Positions 42,286 through 51,926 of a DNA stretch of 64,000 nucleotides are shown piece by piece. This DNA comes from Emiliania huxleyi CCMP1516 (Eukaryota; Haptophyta; Isochrysidales; Noelaerhabdaceae): positions 856,569 through 920,568 of the forward strand of contig NW_005200600.1 in the NCBI RefSeq assembly GCF_000372725.1, written 5' to 3'. The position numbers were made by a program, and so were the translations under genes. The stretch's first letter is position 1. Each line of letters starts with the position of its first letter. The notes below the pieces were generated by a model. It saw only the letters and a list, made by a program, of their open reading frames with translations. It was not told the DNA's origin and searched no databases.

Positions 42286-45200
42286 CTAGCTCGGGAGGCA
42301 CCCTCGCCCCGCCGACTCCGCTTCTGCAGCGCCGAGCGCCGCAATAAGCCGCTCCACCGACCTATGGGTGCAGGAGAGGTCCTCCCGCCTCGTTCGCCCC
42401 TCGCCTCACGCACAACCGGCTCTCGGCCAGACTCTCAGGGGGAGGACTCGGGCCATACGCTGCATCTTGGCTGCATCTTGGCTGCATCTCACCCGTGCAG
42501 CTCGTCCTGGCGCGCGGAAATGTCGGCCGCGGCGCTGGCCAAGCTCTTCGCAACCTCGCGCAAGCTCGAGCCGCTCGGAGACTGCTGCACGCGCGGAGCC
42601 TCCCCGCGCAGCTGCACGCGCCCCCTCCCCTCTCCGGCGTCGAGCGGCAGCGCGAGCGACGGCGAGCCGGGGCGCGGCTCCGCCGACGGGCTGCCTACGC
42701 GGGGAGCGGTGTCCACACCGTCAAAGAGACAGCAGTCAGAGAGCCGCGCACCCCGCGGGCCGGGCTGCCCGCGATGAGCGCGGCGGACACGGATCGCACG
42801 GCGGCGGCGGCGGAGGCGGCGGCGGAGGCGGCCGCGGCCGCGGCGGGCGCGGCGAGTGAGGACGGGGCGGCGGCGGCGGCGGAAGGCGAGGCGTCGGCGT
42901 CGGCGCTGAAGGCGCTGGCGCCAGGGCCCTCTGCTCCGTCAGCGTACGGGCGAACCCGCGCCTCACGATTGGCTGACTCGTACATGTTGGAGACGTCTGA
43001 CTCGCGCCACCTGCGCTTCCCGCCGCCGCGGGGACGCCTTCCCTTCTGGTGCCGCCGCTGCTGCTGCTGTATCGCCTGCATCACCTCCCGCTGCGAGTCC
43101 TCCCGCCGAAGCTGCTGCTGCCGCTGCTGCTGTATCGACTCGGCCATCTCTTGCGGATCGAGCTCGGGGAAGAGGGCGTGCGCAAACTCGTGGTACCTGG
43201 CATGCATGGACAGCATTCACTCGTGGTAGCTGCAGAAGGACACCGGCGGGAGAGGAGAGGACGGCGGACAAGAGAGCGCAGACTCTAGGCCAGACCGCCG
43301 CATCTCGGCTGTACCTCGGCAGCATCTCGGCAGCATCTCGGCAGCATCTCGGCAGCATCTCGTGGCACCGGATCGAGTCGGACTCGTCGTGGTCGAACTG
43401 CCGCCAGACGGAGCGCAGCTTGCGTCCCTCGAGGTTGATTCCCATCCCCGCCGTCACCGCCTGCTTGAACTCTGGGTACGAGCAAGTGCCTAGCCAAAGG
43501 TACAGCCTGCTCAAAAGGCAGCGGCCAGCCAAACCTCGGGGCAGGTGCGGCTGCCGTCGCGGTCCGAGTCAAAGTCCTCAAACGCCTGCAGCACGTCGTG
43601 CAGGCTGCGCCCCCGCCACAGCAGCCTCAGCTTGATCTCCTCGGCGATCAGGGCGAGCTCACGCGCCTACATCTCGACTCAGTGCGCCGACGCATGACTC
43701 GCCAGTGACGCAGCAGCGGCCTCCTCGACTCGAGGGGGAGGGGGGGGGTAGGAGGGGGGGGGAGGGAGGGGGAGTAGGAGGGCAGCCCGCGCCTCCCAGG
43801 CGCGGCAAAAGTTGTTGCCGACGATGGCGAGCGGCATCGCCATCACCGTCAGCCCGGAGATCATCACGAACCTATCGAGTGCGTGTTGTGGCTCGGATCC
43901 AAGCCCTCGTCACCGGACGGGGTCTTGGAGAGGTCGTCACGCGCCCCATCAGGATCCTGCCGCCGGCGGTCTGCGGCGAGAAGTCTCCGTACCCGACGGT
44001 GGCCATCGTGACGAGGATGAGGTACCAGGCGGTGGGGATGTCGAGGACGCGAGGGCCGTCCCGCTCTGCGTAGGGGTCGTACCTGTCGAATGTATGAGTC
44101 ATGTCTCCTTGTGTCCTGTCTCATCAGTCCCGCTCTGCGCAGGGGGCGTACCTATCCATTGTGAAGTGGGGTTCACATGGGCCGCTGCTGGTCGCCGGCG
44201 GCAGAGTGCGTGCGGGGCGTACTCGAGCGCGAACAGCAGCGTGCCTGAGGGGGAGGGGGCGCTTCCTTGCTCACGGTGACGGGGTAGGGAGGAGGGAGGT
44301 GCGTGCACAAGTCGCCGAAGAGTGTGACGAGCATGAAGAGGAAGTACGTTGGGATGAGGAGGGCGGTGAAGGACTCGGTCAGGGTCTGGCCGAGGATGCG
44401 GCAGCCGAGCATGTGCCTGGTCAGCTTGAGGTTAGGGTTAGGGTTAGGGTTAGGGTTAGGGTTAGCGTTAGCGGCAGCGGCAGCCGAGCATGTGCCTGGT
44501 CAGCTTGAGGTTAGGGTTCGGGTTAGGGTTAGGGTGTGGGTTAGGGTTAGCGTTAGCGGCAGCCGAGCATGTGCCTGGTCAGCTTGAGCAGTCGCAGCGA
44601 GGAGAAGGCTGCGTTGAGGTGGAGGAAGGTGCCGCCCGCCGGCTGGTAGTACTGGCCCGGCAGGTACATCTCTAGCGCGGACTCGTAGAAGAGGTCCCCC
44701 TCGGGGGTGGAGGCGCAGGCGATGCGGAGGATCAGCGGGAGCAGGGCGAGAGCATCGACCCACAACTCCGAGTCTCGCAGCGGGGTGGGGTAGGTGGCGA
44801 GGCGCAGCGCGAGCTCGGCGGTGAACATGGCGGCCAGCACGCAGTTCCAGGCGAAGAGCGGCTCTTCGTACGGCGGCGTGAGGCTGCCGAGGTGCTCCTC
44901 GATGGCGGTCGCATTCTCGCCGTACAGCTCGAGCGCCGACGAGACCTGCTTGGAGTGCTGGTGAGACTCGACGCCGAAGGTGATGATGGAGGCGAACGAG
45001 ACGGCGAGGATGAGCAGCGCAAACATCAGCGCGTTGCCGGACGACGTCGGCGAGGCGAGGAACCGGTAGAGCCGGTCGCGGCTCGAGACGCACCCGGCCG
45101 CTCTCCGCTCCTGAATGTACGTCTCGACCTTCCAGTTTGTGAGGACGCGCAGCGCCGGCAGGGCGCGCTGATTCAGCCGCAGCACCCAATGGAAGTTCAG

Positions 45201-45350
45201 CCGACCGTGTCGCCGGTGCGAAGGCTCTGAAAAGATGATGCTGGCTGTGCTGTGCGCGTTCGCAGATCTGCTCTGACTGGGCTCGGCAGCGCCCTTCTCC
45301 TCCGGAGCGAGGCTGGAGGAGGTCCCGCTCGAGGCGCCACTGGACGCCAT
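42286..45350 (-). CDS. Voltage-gated-type K+ channel with C-terminal EF-hands
   Basis: From ATG 45350 (MASSGASSGTSSSL) the cytoplasmic N-terminus leads to S1 (ALMFALLILAVSFASIITFG), S2 (LFAWNCVLAAMFTAELALRL), S3 (ALALLPLILRIAC) and S4 (SSLRLLKLTRHMLGCR, with spaced basic residues). S5 is SFTALLIPTYFLFMLVTLFG. The pore is DIPTAWYLILVTMATVGYGD, the K+ filter. S6 is RFVMISGLTVMAMPLAIVGN. The tail has FDSDRDGS and RQFDHDESDSIRYHEFAHAL, EF-hand loops suggesting calcium control, followed by a glutamine-rich coiled region and a low-complexity tail. The last exon (SVERLIAALGAAEAES) is uncertain. Three introns have direct repeats and one, inside the S4 coding region, is telomeric. Kv channels with EF-hands are known in protists, but the subunit function is inferred. 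Confidence 0.75.
43197..43368 (-). other. 172-nt GT-AG intron with short direct repeat and ATCTCGGCAGC units
   Basis: The intron begins GTGCCACGAG and the exon GTACCACGAG; a third copy (CTACCACGAG) lies inside. Splicing gives SIR|YHEFAHAL, completing an EF-hand. The filler holds five ATCTCGGCAGC-type units at 43303-43360. Confidence 0.6.
44082..44151 (-). other. 70-nt GT-AG intron flanked by a direct repeat
   Basis: The intron begins GTACGCCCCCTGCGCAGAGC and the exon GTACGACCCCTACGCAGAGC; both continue GGGAC (about 23 of 25 alike). Splicing yields DR|YDPYAERDGPRVLDIPTAW, just before the pore helix. Confidence 0.75.
44401..44588 (-). repeat. Telomeric-repeat intron (158 nt, GC-AG) with three 30-bp exon copies
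   Basis: Identical 30-bp copies (core CATGTGCCTGGTCAGCTTGA) lie at 44401-44430, 44480-44509 and 44559-44588, spaced exactly 79 bases. Each gap is 49 bases of TTAGGG-type units with TTCGGG, TGTGGG and TTAGCG variants. The intron 44417-44574 runs from GACCAG|GCACATG in one copy to GACCAG|GCACATG in another. It lies in the S4 coding region; splicing gives LTRHMLGCR|ILGQTLTESF, and read-through meets TAA. Confidence 0.8.
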
Positions 45351-45510
45351 GCGACGGTCAGTGTTTGCGGCCGGCACTCTCTCTCTTCTCTCTCTTGCGG
45401 CCACTAAGTTGCAAGGTCGATTTCAGAAGCGACGCCATGCTAAAAAGAATTCTTTCACCTGTTGCAGCCTGTGATTTTTGTGCTTATTCTTTTGGTCGAG
45501 ATCAGACCGG

Positions 45511-46513
45511 ATGGCTGCTCTCTCCTCCGTCTTGGCGGCTCTCTGCAGCACCGCGTGGCTGCCCGCGGTGCAGCTTCCGCACGCTCGCGCCGCGTCGCCG
45601 TACCGGCCCGCGCCGGCCCACGCTCCGCTGCCGGTCGTCATGATGGCCAAGAAGGCCAAGAAGGGCAAGGGCGGCGGCGGCGGCGGCGGCACGGCTGCGG
45701 CCGAGGTGGATGAGGCGCCGGCGGCGAGCGGCGGGGCGGCGGAGGTGGACCTGGACGCGGTGGTGAGCGACGCGGAGGAGCGGATGAAGAAGAGCCTCTC
45801 CTCGGTGCAGGAGCAGCTCGCCACGCTGCGGGTCGGCCGCGCGACGCCCGACATGCTGGACCGCGTGCTCGTCGACTACTACGACACGCCGACGCCGCTC
45901 AAGCAGCTGGCTTCGGTGACGTGTCCGACGGCGACGCAGCTGGTGGTGGACGTGTACGACAAGTCCGCGCTCGGCGACGTCGAGAAGGGGCTGATGGCGT
46001 CCGACATCGGGATGACGCCCTCCAACGACGGCTCCGTCATCCGGCTGAATGTGCCGCAGCTGACGAAGGACCGGCGAGTCGAGCTGGCCAAGACAGCGAA
46101 GGGCATCGGAGAGGGCGGCAAGACCGCGCTGCGCAACGTCCGGCGCGACGCGATCGACAAGATCAAGAAGGCCGTCAAGGTGGCGTAGCCGCAGCGCAGC
46201 ATACACACACACACGCACACACACACATGCAAACACAACAAACCGGAAGTACACTCACACACACGCACGGACAACGCACGCACGCACGCGCACGCACGCA
46301 CACCGCACCCACGTGCACCAGGCCTTGCTCTTTACTGCCGTGCGGCTCCCGAGACTGGGTCCTCATGCTCCACCTTCCCGTCCCTAGGCGGCGGGCCTGT
46401 CTGAGGACGCTTCCAAGGACAAGGAGGGCGCCGTCGACAAGAAGCTCAAAAAGTACGAGGGCAGCCTCGACGAGGCGGTCAGCGCGCGCGAGAAGGAGAT
46501 CACCACGCTGTGA
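45511..46513 (+). CDS. frr: Ribosome recycling factor, plastid- or organelle-targeted
   Basis: Two exons, 45511-46179 and 46388-46513. The ATG at 45511 starts a hydrophobic leader (MAALSSVLAALCSTAWLPAV) and a basic Ala/Pro-rich presequence, then VMMAKKAKKGKGGG. The mature part is DAEERMKKSLSSVQEQLATL, RVGRATPDMLDRVLVDYY, TPTPLKQLASVTCPTATQLV, KGLMASDIGMTPSNDGSVIR, LNVPQLTKDRRVELAKTAKG and ALRNVRRDAIDKIKKAVK. The second exon adds KKYEGSLDEAVSAREKEITT. All canonical RRF segments are present; the protein splits post-termination ribosomes together with EF-G. The signal-plus-transit leader suggests a secondary plastid. The intron (GT-AG, 208 nt) contains ACACAC tracts. The K-rich glycine insert before the domain is unusual. 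Confidence 0.9.
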
Positions 46514-46945
46514 GGCCGGCGCCCCGCGCGAGTCCGGAGAGCGGGACGTGACGATGATCGATGTCTCGATACGGCTTTATGATGGATAGACATGACTCAT
46601 GAGTGGAGTCTGCGTTGAACAAAAAACTGGGCACGCGCACGACGCTGAACCCGCGGTCTCACGACCCATTCGGCCGGCGGGGCTCTCTCGCGTCTTCGGG
46701 GTCTCGGCTACGGGACCGGCCCCAGCTTCGGCTGAGGGCTAACAACAAACAAGCTGCCGAGCCCAAATCACGGTGAGAGTGTTTCTTGTTGGTCTTCAAA
46801 AATCTCTCTCTCTCTCTCTCTCGACCCATAGCCATACCCTAGGCCTAGCTAGCCGTACCCGAGCTGTCTCTTTGCTTTTGAGCATACACAGTAGTGCGGA
46901 AAAAAGAAAAAACAACACGTGCGACTGTTTTTCTTCTTTTTGCAG
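46514..46945. other. Intergenic, no gene seen
   Basis: A (CT)n tract lies at 46803-46821, and a TGCAG acceptor-like signal sits immediately before the ATG at 46946, which may mark an untranslated first exon of the next gene. Confidence 0.4.
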
Positions 46946-48261
46946 ATGGACGCCCTTGATTTGCCGACCAGATTGCGACGCCAGGAGCAGATGTTCCCCT
47001 TCGCGGCTTTGTTCGGCCTCTCGCTCGTTCTGCCACGCCGCGTGCAGATCATACCGAGGGCCCGCGTCGTCGCCTCCGCCGCAAACGACACGCTGACCGT
47101 CGGTGACGCGCTGGCGGGCTCTCTGCGTCGGAACATTGCCGACCTTCCGGAGCACGAGCACCTGGTGAGGGCGGAGAGAACGCTAGACGCGATGCTCGTC
47201 TCCGGAAGTGCCGAGCTCGACGCGCTTCAGCGCGAGTTTGACCGCGACCTCGCGCAGACGAGCGACTCGCTCGACCAAGAGCTGACCTCCGGACTGCAGC
47301 GGGTCGCTGCGACGTACAATGAGACGTTTGACTACGCGGCAGCAGAGCTCGATACTGTATTTGCCTCCACCCGCGACGGTGTATCGTCGTACCGCTTTCA
47401 CAGCCAACACTCCCAACACCGCCGCCACTGCCGCCGCCACCCGACTCGCCTCGGTGAGGCTTGCTCAGCATCTGCGACTCACAACACAGCTTTCCCTGTG
47501 ATTAAGGCGTCCGCCGCGACCTCGCCTCGCTCGTCGAGGCCGCCAAGGGCCCCGCACCACACCGCCCCTCCGCGGCGCCTCTTCACGCCTCCAGCTGTGA
47601 GCAGGCTGCCGCCGAGCACAAGGCCCGCACACGGCCGCCGCGCCGCCGCCGCGCCTTCCGGCACCTGTGGCGCTCGTCTCGCCGCGCGTTGCGGTCTGGG
47701 GCGTACCGGACGCACGCGTGGTGCTGTCCGACACCTCTCCACATGTCGTGCTGTGAGCAGGTCGGGCGCGCCGAAGCACCCGGTGGTGCTTGTCTCCGAG
47801 GTGTCGGCCGTCGCGCTCTCCCTCCTCCTCCTCGCCGCCGCCGCCGACGCCGCCTCCGCCTCCCACGCCCTCCTCCCCGCCTCGTGGCCGGCGGTGCGGG
47901 CGCTCCTCTGCCTCTGGGTGGGCTCGTTCGGAGTCATCCTCCTCCGCTCGGCGACGGACGATTGGGTGGGCCCCCCCTCTCCCGCCGCCGCCACCGCCGC
48001 AAACAAACACCCTTCGCTCCCCCCCCCCCCCCCGGCCCCCGCCCCCACCTCGTCTCACCCCCAACACACACGCGCGCGCGTGAGCAGGCGGCCCTCGCCC
48101 TCGGTCTCGACCCCGTGGAGCGCTTCGCAGGCAGCAGCGGCGGAGGCGGCGGCAGCGGAGGAGGAGGCGGAGGAAGCTCTGGCGGGCGTCGCAGCGGCGC
48201 GGGCGGGAGGTACGTGCGGTGGACGTACGACTGGGAGCGAGACGCGTGGAGGGAGGGCTGA
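46946..48261 (+). CDS. Predicted membrane protein with N-terminal leader, unknown family
   Basis: The ATG at 46946 gives MDALDLPTRLRRQEQMFPFA and a hydrophobic stretch AALFGLSLVLPRRVQIIPRA, then a charged helical region (ERTLDAMLVSGSAELDALQR, LDQELTSGLQRVAATYNETF). Intron one appears to run from about 47380 (GTGTATCG) to 47507, giving VRRDLASLVEAAKGP. Further exons encode one or two membrane segments (LVSEVSAVALSLLLLAAAAD, RALLCLWVGSFGVILLRSAT) and an alanine- or glycine-rich tail ending RYVRWTYDWERDAWREG at 48261. Exon joints around 47580-47760 and 47960-48090 are uncertain. The charged helical part and late membrane hairpin do not match a family I know. Confidence 0.45.
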
Positions 48262-48390
48262 CGAGCGCGGCTTGTGGGCATCGCGAGAGTCGTCGCGGTT
48301 CCTCAGGTGAAAAAAATCAAAAGACAATAACAACTTTACTAGAGGTGTCCGTTTACTTACTCTCCTGGAGATGTCTGCTCTATTTATTAC

Positions 48391-48545
48391 CCTGTCGTGT
48401 GGGTGAACCCTGCCCAGCCCCCCTCCGTGTCGCGATGCGCTCCCCGCTCCCGTTCCCCTGTGTCCCTGATCGTCCTTCCAAGATCCTGCTCGTGCAGGTG
48501 GGGACCCTGTCCCTCTCCCACCCCTCGTTTGGCGTGCCCGTTTTA
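48391..48545 (+). repeat. Dispersed repeat family A copy
   Basis: Runs CCTGTCGTGTGGGTGAACCC ... GTGTCGCGATGCGCTCCCCG ... AAGATCCTGCTCGTGCAGG ... CACCCCTCGTTTGGCGTGCC and a TTTTATT end. Nearly identical to 49211-49360 and 54483-54630. Confidence 0.8.
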
Positions 48546-48552
48546 TTCGGGG

Positions 48553-48634
48553 CGGGGTGCGCACTGACCCTCTGTGTTCGTGTGCGTCGCCCATCTCTCC
48601 CTGGACATGACTGCTCTATTTATTGCGGGGATCT
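48553..48634 (+). repeat. Dispersed repeat family B copy
   Basis: GGGGTGCGCACTGACCCTCT ... CGTCGCCCATCTCTCCCTGG ... TGACTGCTCTATTTATT. It directly follows the family A copy, so the two families are stacked here. Confidence 0.75.
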
Positions 48635-48892
48635 GTTCCTTTTTACCCACCTCACAGTAGAGAGGTGTCCGTTTTTGTTTATTATTTTTCCGCGATTTTT
48701 CTTTTTTGCGCGATTTTCTACTTGTTTTCATGAGAATTTCTATTGCGACTTTGCTCTTTGGTCTTTGCGACCCCGGCTAGTCGCCGACCACACCCACAAA
48801 GAACCCTGCACAAAGATCGCAAGGGCGGGGACCTGTTCCTTTTTACCCATCTCACAGTAGAGGTGACCGTTTTATTTATTTTTATTTATTTG
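48629..48892 (+). repeat. Dispersed repeat family C, two tandem copies
   Basis: GGGATCTGTTCCTTTTTACC ... CTCACAGTAGAGAGGTGTCC with a TTTGTTTATTATTTTTC tail (48629-48696), and GGGGACCTGTTCCTTTTTAC ... ACAGTAGAGGTGACCG with a TTTATTTATTTTTATTTATT tail (48829-48892). A third copy lies at 50390-50545. The leader AACCCTGCACAAAGATCGCA is shared with the third copy. Confidence 0.7.
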
Positions 48893-49189
48893 CTCCACGA
48901 GACGTTCGGCGGCGGCTTCTCGCTCACCGCCGTTCTCAAGCTGCGCCGCCTCGCGCGCAAAGTCGCGCGCGGCAGCGTCGACCGCACGGCCTACTCGCCC
49001 AAGTACTCGCTCTCTTTTATGTCCCACCATGCAGAGCGCATCTCTCTCTCTCTTGTGCGAGGCGTGAACCGCGCCATTCGCTCTCACCTGGCAACCCTGT
49101 CTGCACGTCTCGCGCGCGCGTGAACAGGGCTCCAGGCCCCAAATGACGTGTGAGTGTTAGAGTTGTTTGGTATTGCTAAAAATCTCTCT

Positions 49190-49363
49190 CGAGAGGGGAA
49201 TCCCTGGGACCCTGTCGTGTGGGTGAACCCTGCCCAGCCCCCCTCCGTGTCGCGATGCGCTCCCCGCTCCCGTTCCCCTGTGTCCCTGATCGTCCTTACA
49301 AGATCCTGCTCGTGCAGGTGGGGACCCTGTCCTTCTCCCACCCCTTGTTTGGTGTGTCCGTAG
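49190..49363 (+). repeat. Dispersed repeat family A copy, longest 5' end
   Basis: Starts GAGAGGGGAATCCCTGGGAC and continues as the family to GTTTGGTGTGTCCGTAGG. The same left extension is present at 54465, placing the full unit at roughly 175-185 bases. Confidence 0.75.
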
Positions 49364-49591
49364 GCGCCCGCTCCTCGGCCTTGCGACTCGCCTTGCCACG
49401 CATCGCTCAAAGCCCGCCGCCGATAAGAAAACCCGGCGGCGGATATCCTATGCGAGAGAGATCCCCTGTGCCCTGTGCCCAGCCCGCTCCGCGCGGCGAT
49501 GCGCCCTCCCCCCTCGCTTTTGCAAAATCCTCTGCAAAGGTGGGGACGTGTCTGTCCTCGACCCAGCCCTAGCTTGGGATGTCCGTTGTAT

Positions 49592-50215
49592 TTATTTTTC
49601 TATTCTTTCTTTTAGACGTGCCGGAGCCGTCCGACTGTAGCGACTAGCACACCTCTCTGTCGAGTCCCAGAAACCCGAGGAGTCACACAGATCACAGTCC
49701 ACGCCTGTGTGATGCACGCCCTGTGAGCGGGGCGGGGTGCGCACTGTGCCTCTGAGGTCTGAGCTCTGTGTTCGTGCGCGTCGCCCATCTCTCCTGGAGT
49801 CTACAGTCTTGACTGCTCTATTTATTAAGTCCTTGCGGTGCGGCATCGTCACTACGGACACAGAGCCCGCCGGAGTCTCCCGGGCAATTTGCTCGGTACC
49901 GCGCCAGCGGGCCTTCTTGATGAGCGAGTCGTGCTTCGCCGCCGTCGCCGCGATTCCCGTGCCGCCGCCACGGAAGGTGGCACGTGCTTTTGCGAAGCCC
50001 ACTTTGCGGCCTTTGCCGCTTGCCCACCGCTTGGCTTCGTCAACGGGCGAGTGCCTTACCACACTCGCCTCGGCATCACTCGAAGCCGCGAGCTCGGATG
50101 CGGCCACAAGAGCGGCCTGCTTGGCACGCAGCTGCGTAATCGTCGGCCCGCGTGCGCGGCTCTTCACGGCCTGTGCCGGCGAATTGGCGTTCACGCGCTG
50201 AATCATCATCGTCAT
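49592..50215 (-). CDS. Hypothetical protein overlapping a family B repeat (weak)
   Basis: An ATG at 50215 opens a 207-residue frame (MTMMIQRVNANSPAQAVKSR, LRAKQAALVAASELAASSDA, GKGRKVGFAKARATFRGGG). The first 130 residues look like a basic, soluble, unknown protein. The rest (near [19 protein letters not shown]) is the antisense of the family B repeat at 49728-49830, so the C-terminus is either repeat-derived or not translated. I recognise no domain. Confidence 0.3.
   Translation of the reverse strand: MTMMIQRVNANSPAQAVKSRARGPTITQLRAKQAALVAASELAASSDAEASVVRHSPVDEAKRWASGKGRKVGFAKARATFRGGGTGIAATAAKHDSLIKKARWRGTEQIARETPAGSVSVVTMPHRKDLINRAVKTVDSRRDGRRARTQSSDLRGTVRTPPRSQGVHHTGVDCDLCDSSGFWDSTERCASRYSRTAPARLKERIEK
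49728..49830 (+). repeat. Dispersed repeat family B copy
   Basis: GGGGCGGGGTGCGCACTGTG ... GTGTTCGTGCGCGTCGCCC ... TGACTGCTCTATTTATTAAG. It has a short internal duplication compared with 48553-48634. Confidence 0.75.
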
Positions 50216-50389
50216 GGCTGCTGTCTCGCTCGCTCGTGCGTCCTTGGAACTTGTGCCCGCCTCCTTCTCCTATGAGCTCGTCGCCGCCTGTGTTTGGGTT
50301 TCTATGTTTGCGATTTGGAATTTGGTATTTGTCCAGCTCTTTGTTTATTTATTTAGACTGCTGCTGAATATGAGATATGTCAACTGGGA

Positions 50390-50545
50390 CAGAACCCTGC
50401 ACGTTTCAGCTGCACAAAGATCGCACGGGCGGGGACCTGTTCCTTTTTTTTTACCCATAACGCATAAGCCATATGCCATATCTCTGTGGTATCTCCCCTA
50501 GAGTAGAGGTGTCCGTTTTTATTTATTTTTATTTAGACTGATGTC
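50390..50545 (+). repeat. Dispersed repeat family C copy with insertion
   Basis: AACCCTGCACGTTTCAGCTG then CACAAAGATCGCACGGGCGG, GGACCTGTTCC, TTTTTTTTACCCATA, an extra 45-base piece, AGAGTAGAGGTGTCCG and a TTTTTATTTATTTTTATTTA tail. Confidence 0.65.
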
Positions 50546-50811
50546 TATCACGGCTCTCTAGGTCATGCTCTAGGTCTGGGGGCTTGGCCGCGCTGCCCCC
50601 GGCCTTCTCACTTAATATGAGCTTGTGTATGGCGGTATGGCAAACGCTCTTATTCTCGCACATTGGGCTTCAAGGCGCCGAGGGCGACCACTTCTTGTGT
50701 CAGATAACACGCCTGCGTGGATCGCGTCTCACCAATCAATCCTCGCTATACCCAACGCGGGTACGCGGCCAAAGGATATCCGCCTCGAGAAGCTCGAGAG
50801 AATGCCGAACG

Positions 50812-51335
50812 CTACTTGTCGCCAACACGAGTTGAGACTTGAGAGCTGCCACCGCGCGTACCCGCCTCGCCCCACAGCCACCACTGAAGCGAGCCCGTGC
50901 CCGGCTGCACGCCGTGCTGCGACCGCCACGCGAGCGGCTGGTTCCGAGGATCGAGCGCCGCGAATCTGGCACAATCGGATCGCGGTCGGAGCGCTGCTGA
51001 GCGCTCGGCCGCGGGTTTCAGTGCCACGTGAGTGAGCGGTGTGTGTGTGTGTGTGTGTGTTCGGGTACTCTCGGCGCATCTCATCACGATCGCGGGTATC
51101 TCGTGATCTCGGGTAATCCAGGCTCCTCACGACCTCACGATCTCGGATAATCTTGGGCGCCGGGCTCCGCCGGCCAGTCGCCCGCCAGATCCGGCTTCGT
51201 CGGGAGGGCGTCGTCGCGGAGCACCATCGCCGCTGTCGGCGCTCCTGCGTCTGTCCGGGGGCGCGTCTGGGTGGCAAGTGGCGGGGGCCAAGCTGAGAGT
51301 ACTCCGGGGGTCGATTTACTGGGTCCACTGCACAC
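50812..51335 (-). CDS. Possible two-exon gene, unknown (weak)
   Basis: Two minus-strand frames may belong together: MVLRDDALPTKPDLAGDWPA (before about 51150) and RNQPLAWRSQHGVQPGTGSL followed by QWWLWGEAGTRGGSS (stop near 50812). Between them lie ATCTCGGGT-type repeats (51085-51150) and a GTGTGTGT tract, the same kind of filler found in introns elsewhere in the window. No domain is recognised and the splice sites are not convincing. Confidence 0.25.
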
Positions 51336-51926
51336 CGCTTCTGGACCCGTCCAAGAGCCTCACTCTCCGGACACGTTCGCTCGAGGGCTTAGTTGACGGC
51401 CGATGTTCGACGGTCAAAGCTCCAGACGCCGCGACCAGAGGCCCACGCACGGCCCCAGGACTCGTACGGAGTATGGTGTGTGCCTCACGAGGCGGAGAGG
51501 CCGGGCGTGAACTCCCGTAGAAGCTCGCAAAGTGCGGATTTTGGAGCGCCGCGCCGCCGCGTCGGACGTGGACCTGCGGCGGGGCCACAGGAGAGGCCAG
51601 AAATCATTTGGGCGGTTAGACTACTACAAACCGATCGCGGTCCCGTCCAATTTGGTCCCTTGGCCGGCCCCGGGCCGCTCGGCACCGACGACCGAGTCGC
51701 AGTCGGTGGCACCGTGGAGGCTGGAGAGCCTGGAGCGTGGAGCTGGAGGTGGAGCGTGGTCGATTTTGAAAAAGCCCAATGCAAAAATGTGCCGCGCTCG
51801 CCCAACACGCAACACCAACAGCCCGAGATTCGCTCCAACAATCTCCTACTTTCAGCCCCCCCCCCCCCCCTTCTCAACGAACACTCGAGTATAGCTCTAC
51901 ATAATGCCAATAGCCGACGCCACCCC
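51336..51926. other. Intergenic, no gene supported
   Basis: Open frames exist on both strands but none resembles a known family. A C-run lies at 51858-51870. It probably contains the 3' flank of the PDZ gene. Confidence 0.35.

Noticed and set aside
42368..43229. Plus-strand open frames rich in alanine and arginine
   Set aside because: They are antisense to the K+ channel C-terminal exons, which show EF-hand and glutamine-rich coiled sequence in the other direction.
48219..48860. A 213-residue plus-strand frame across the repeat cluster
   Set aside because: It is a translation of stacked family A, B and C repeats.
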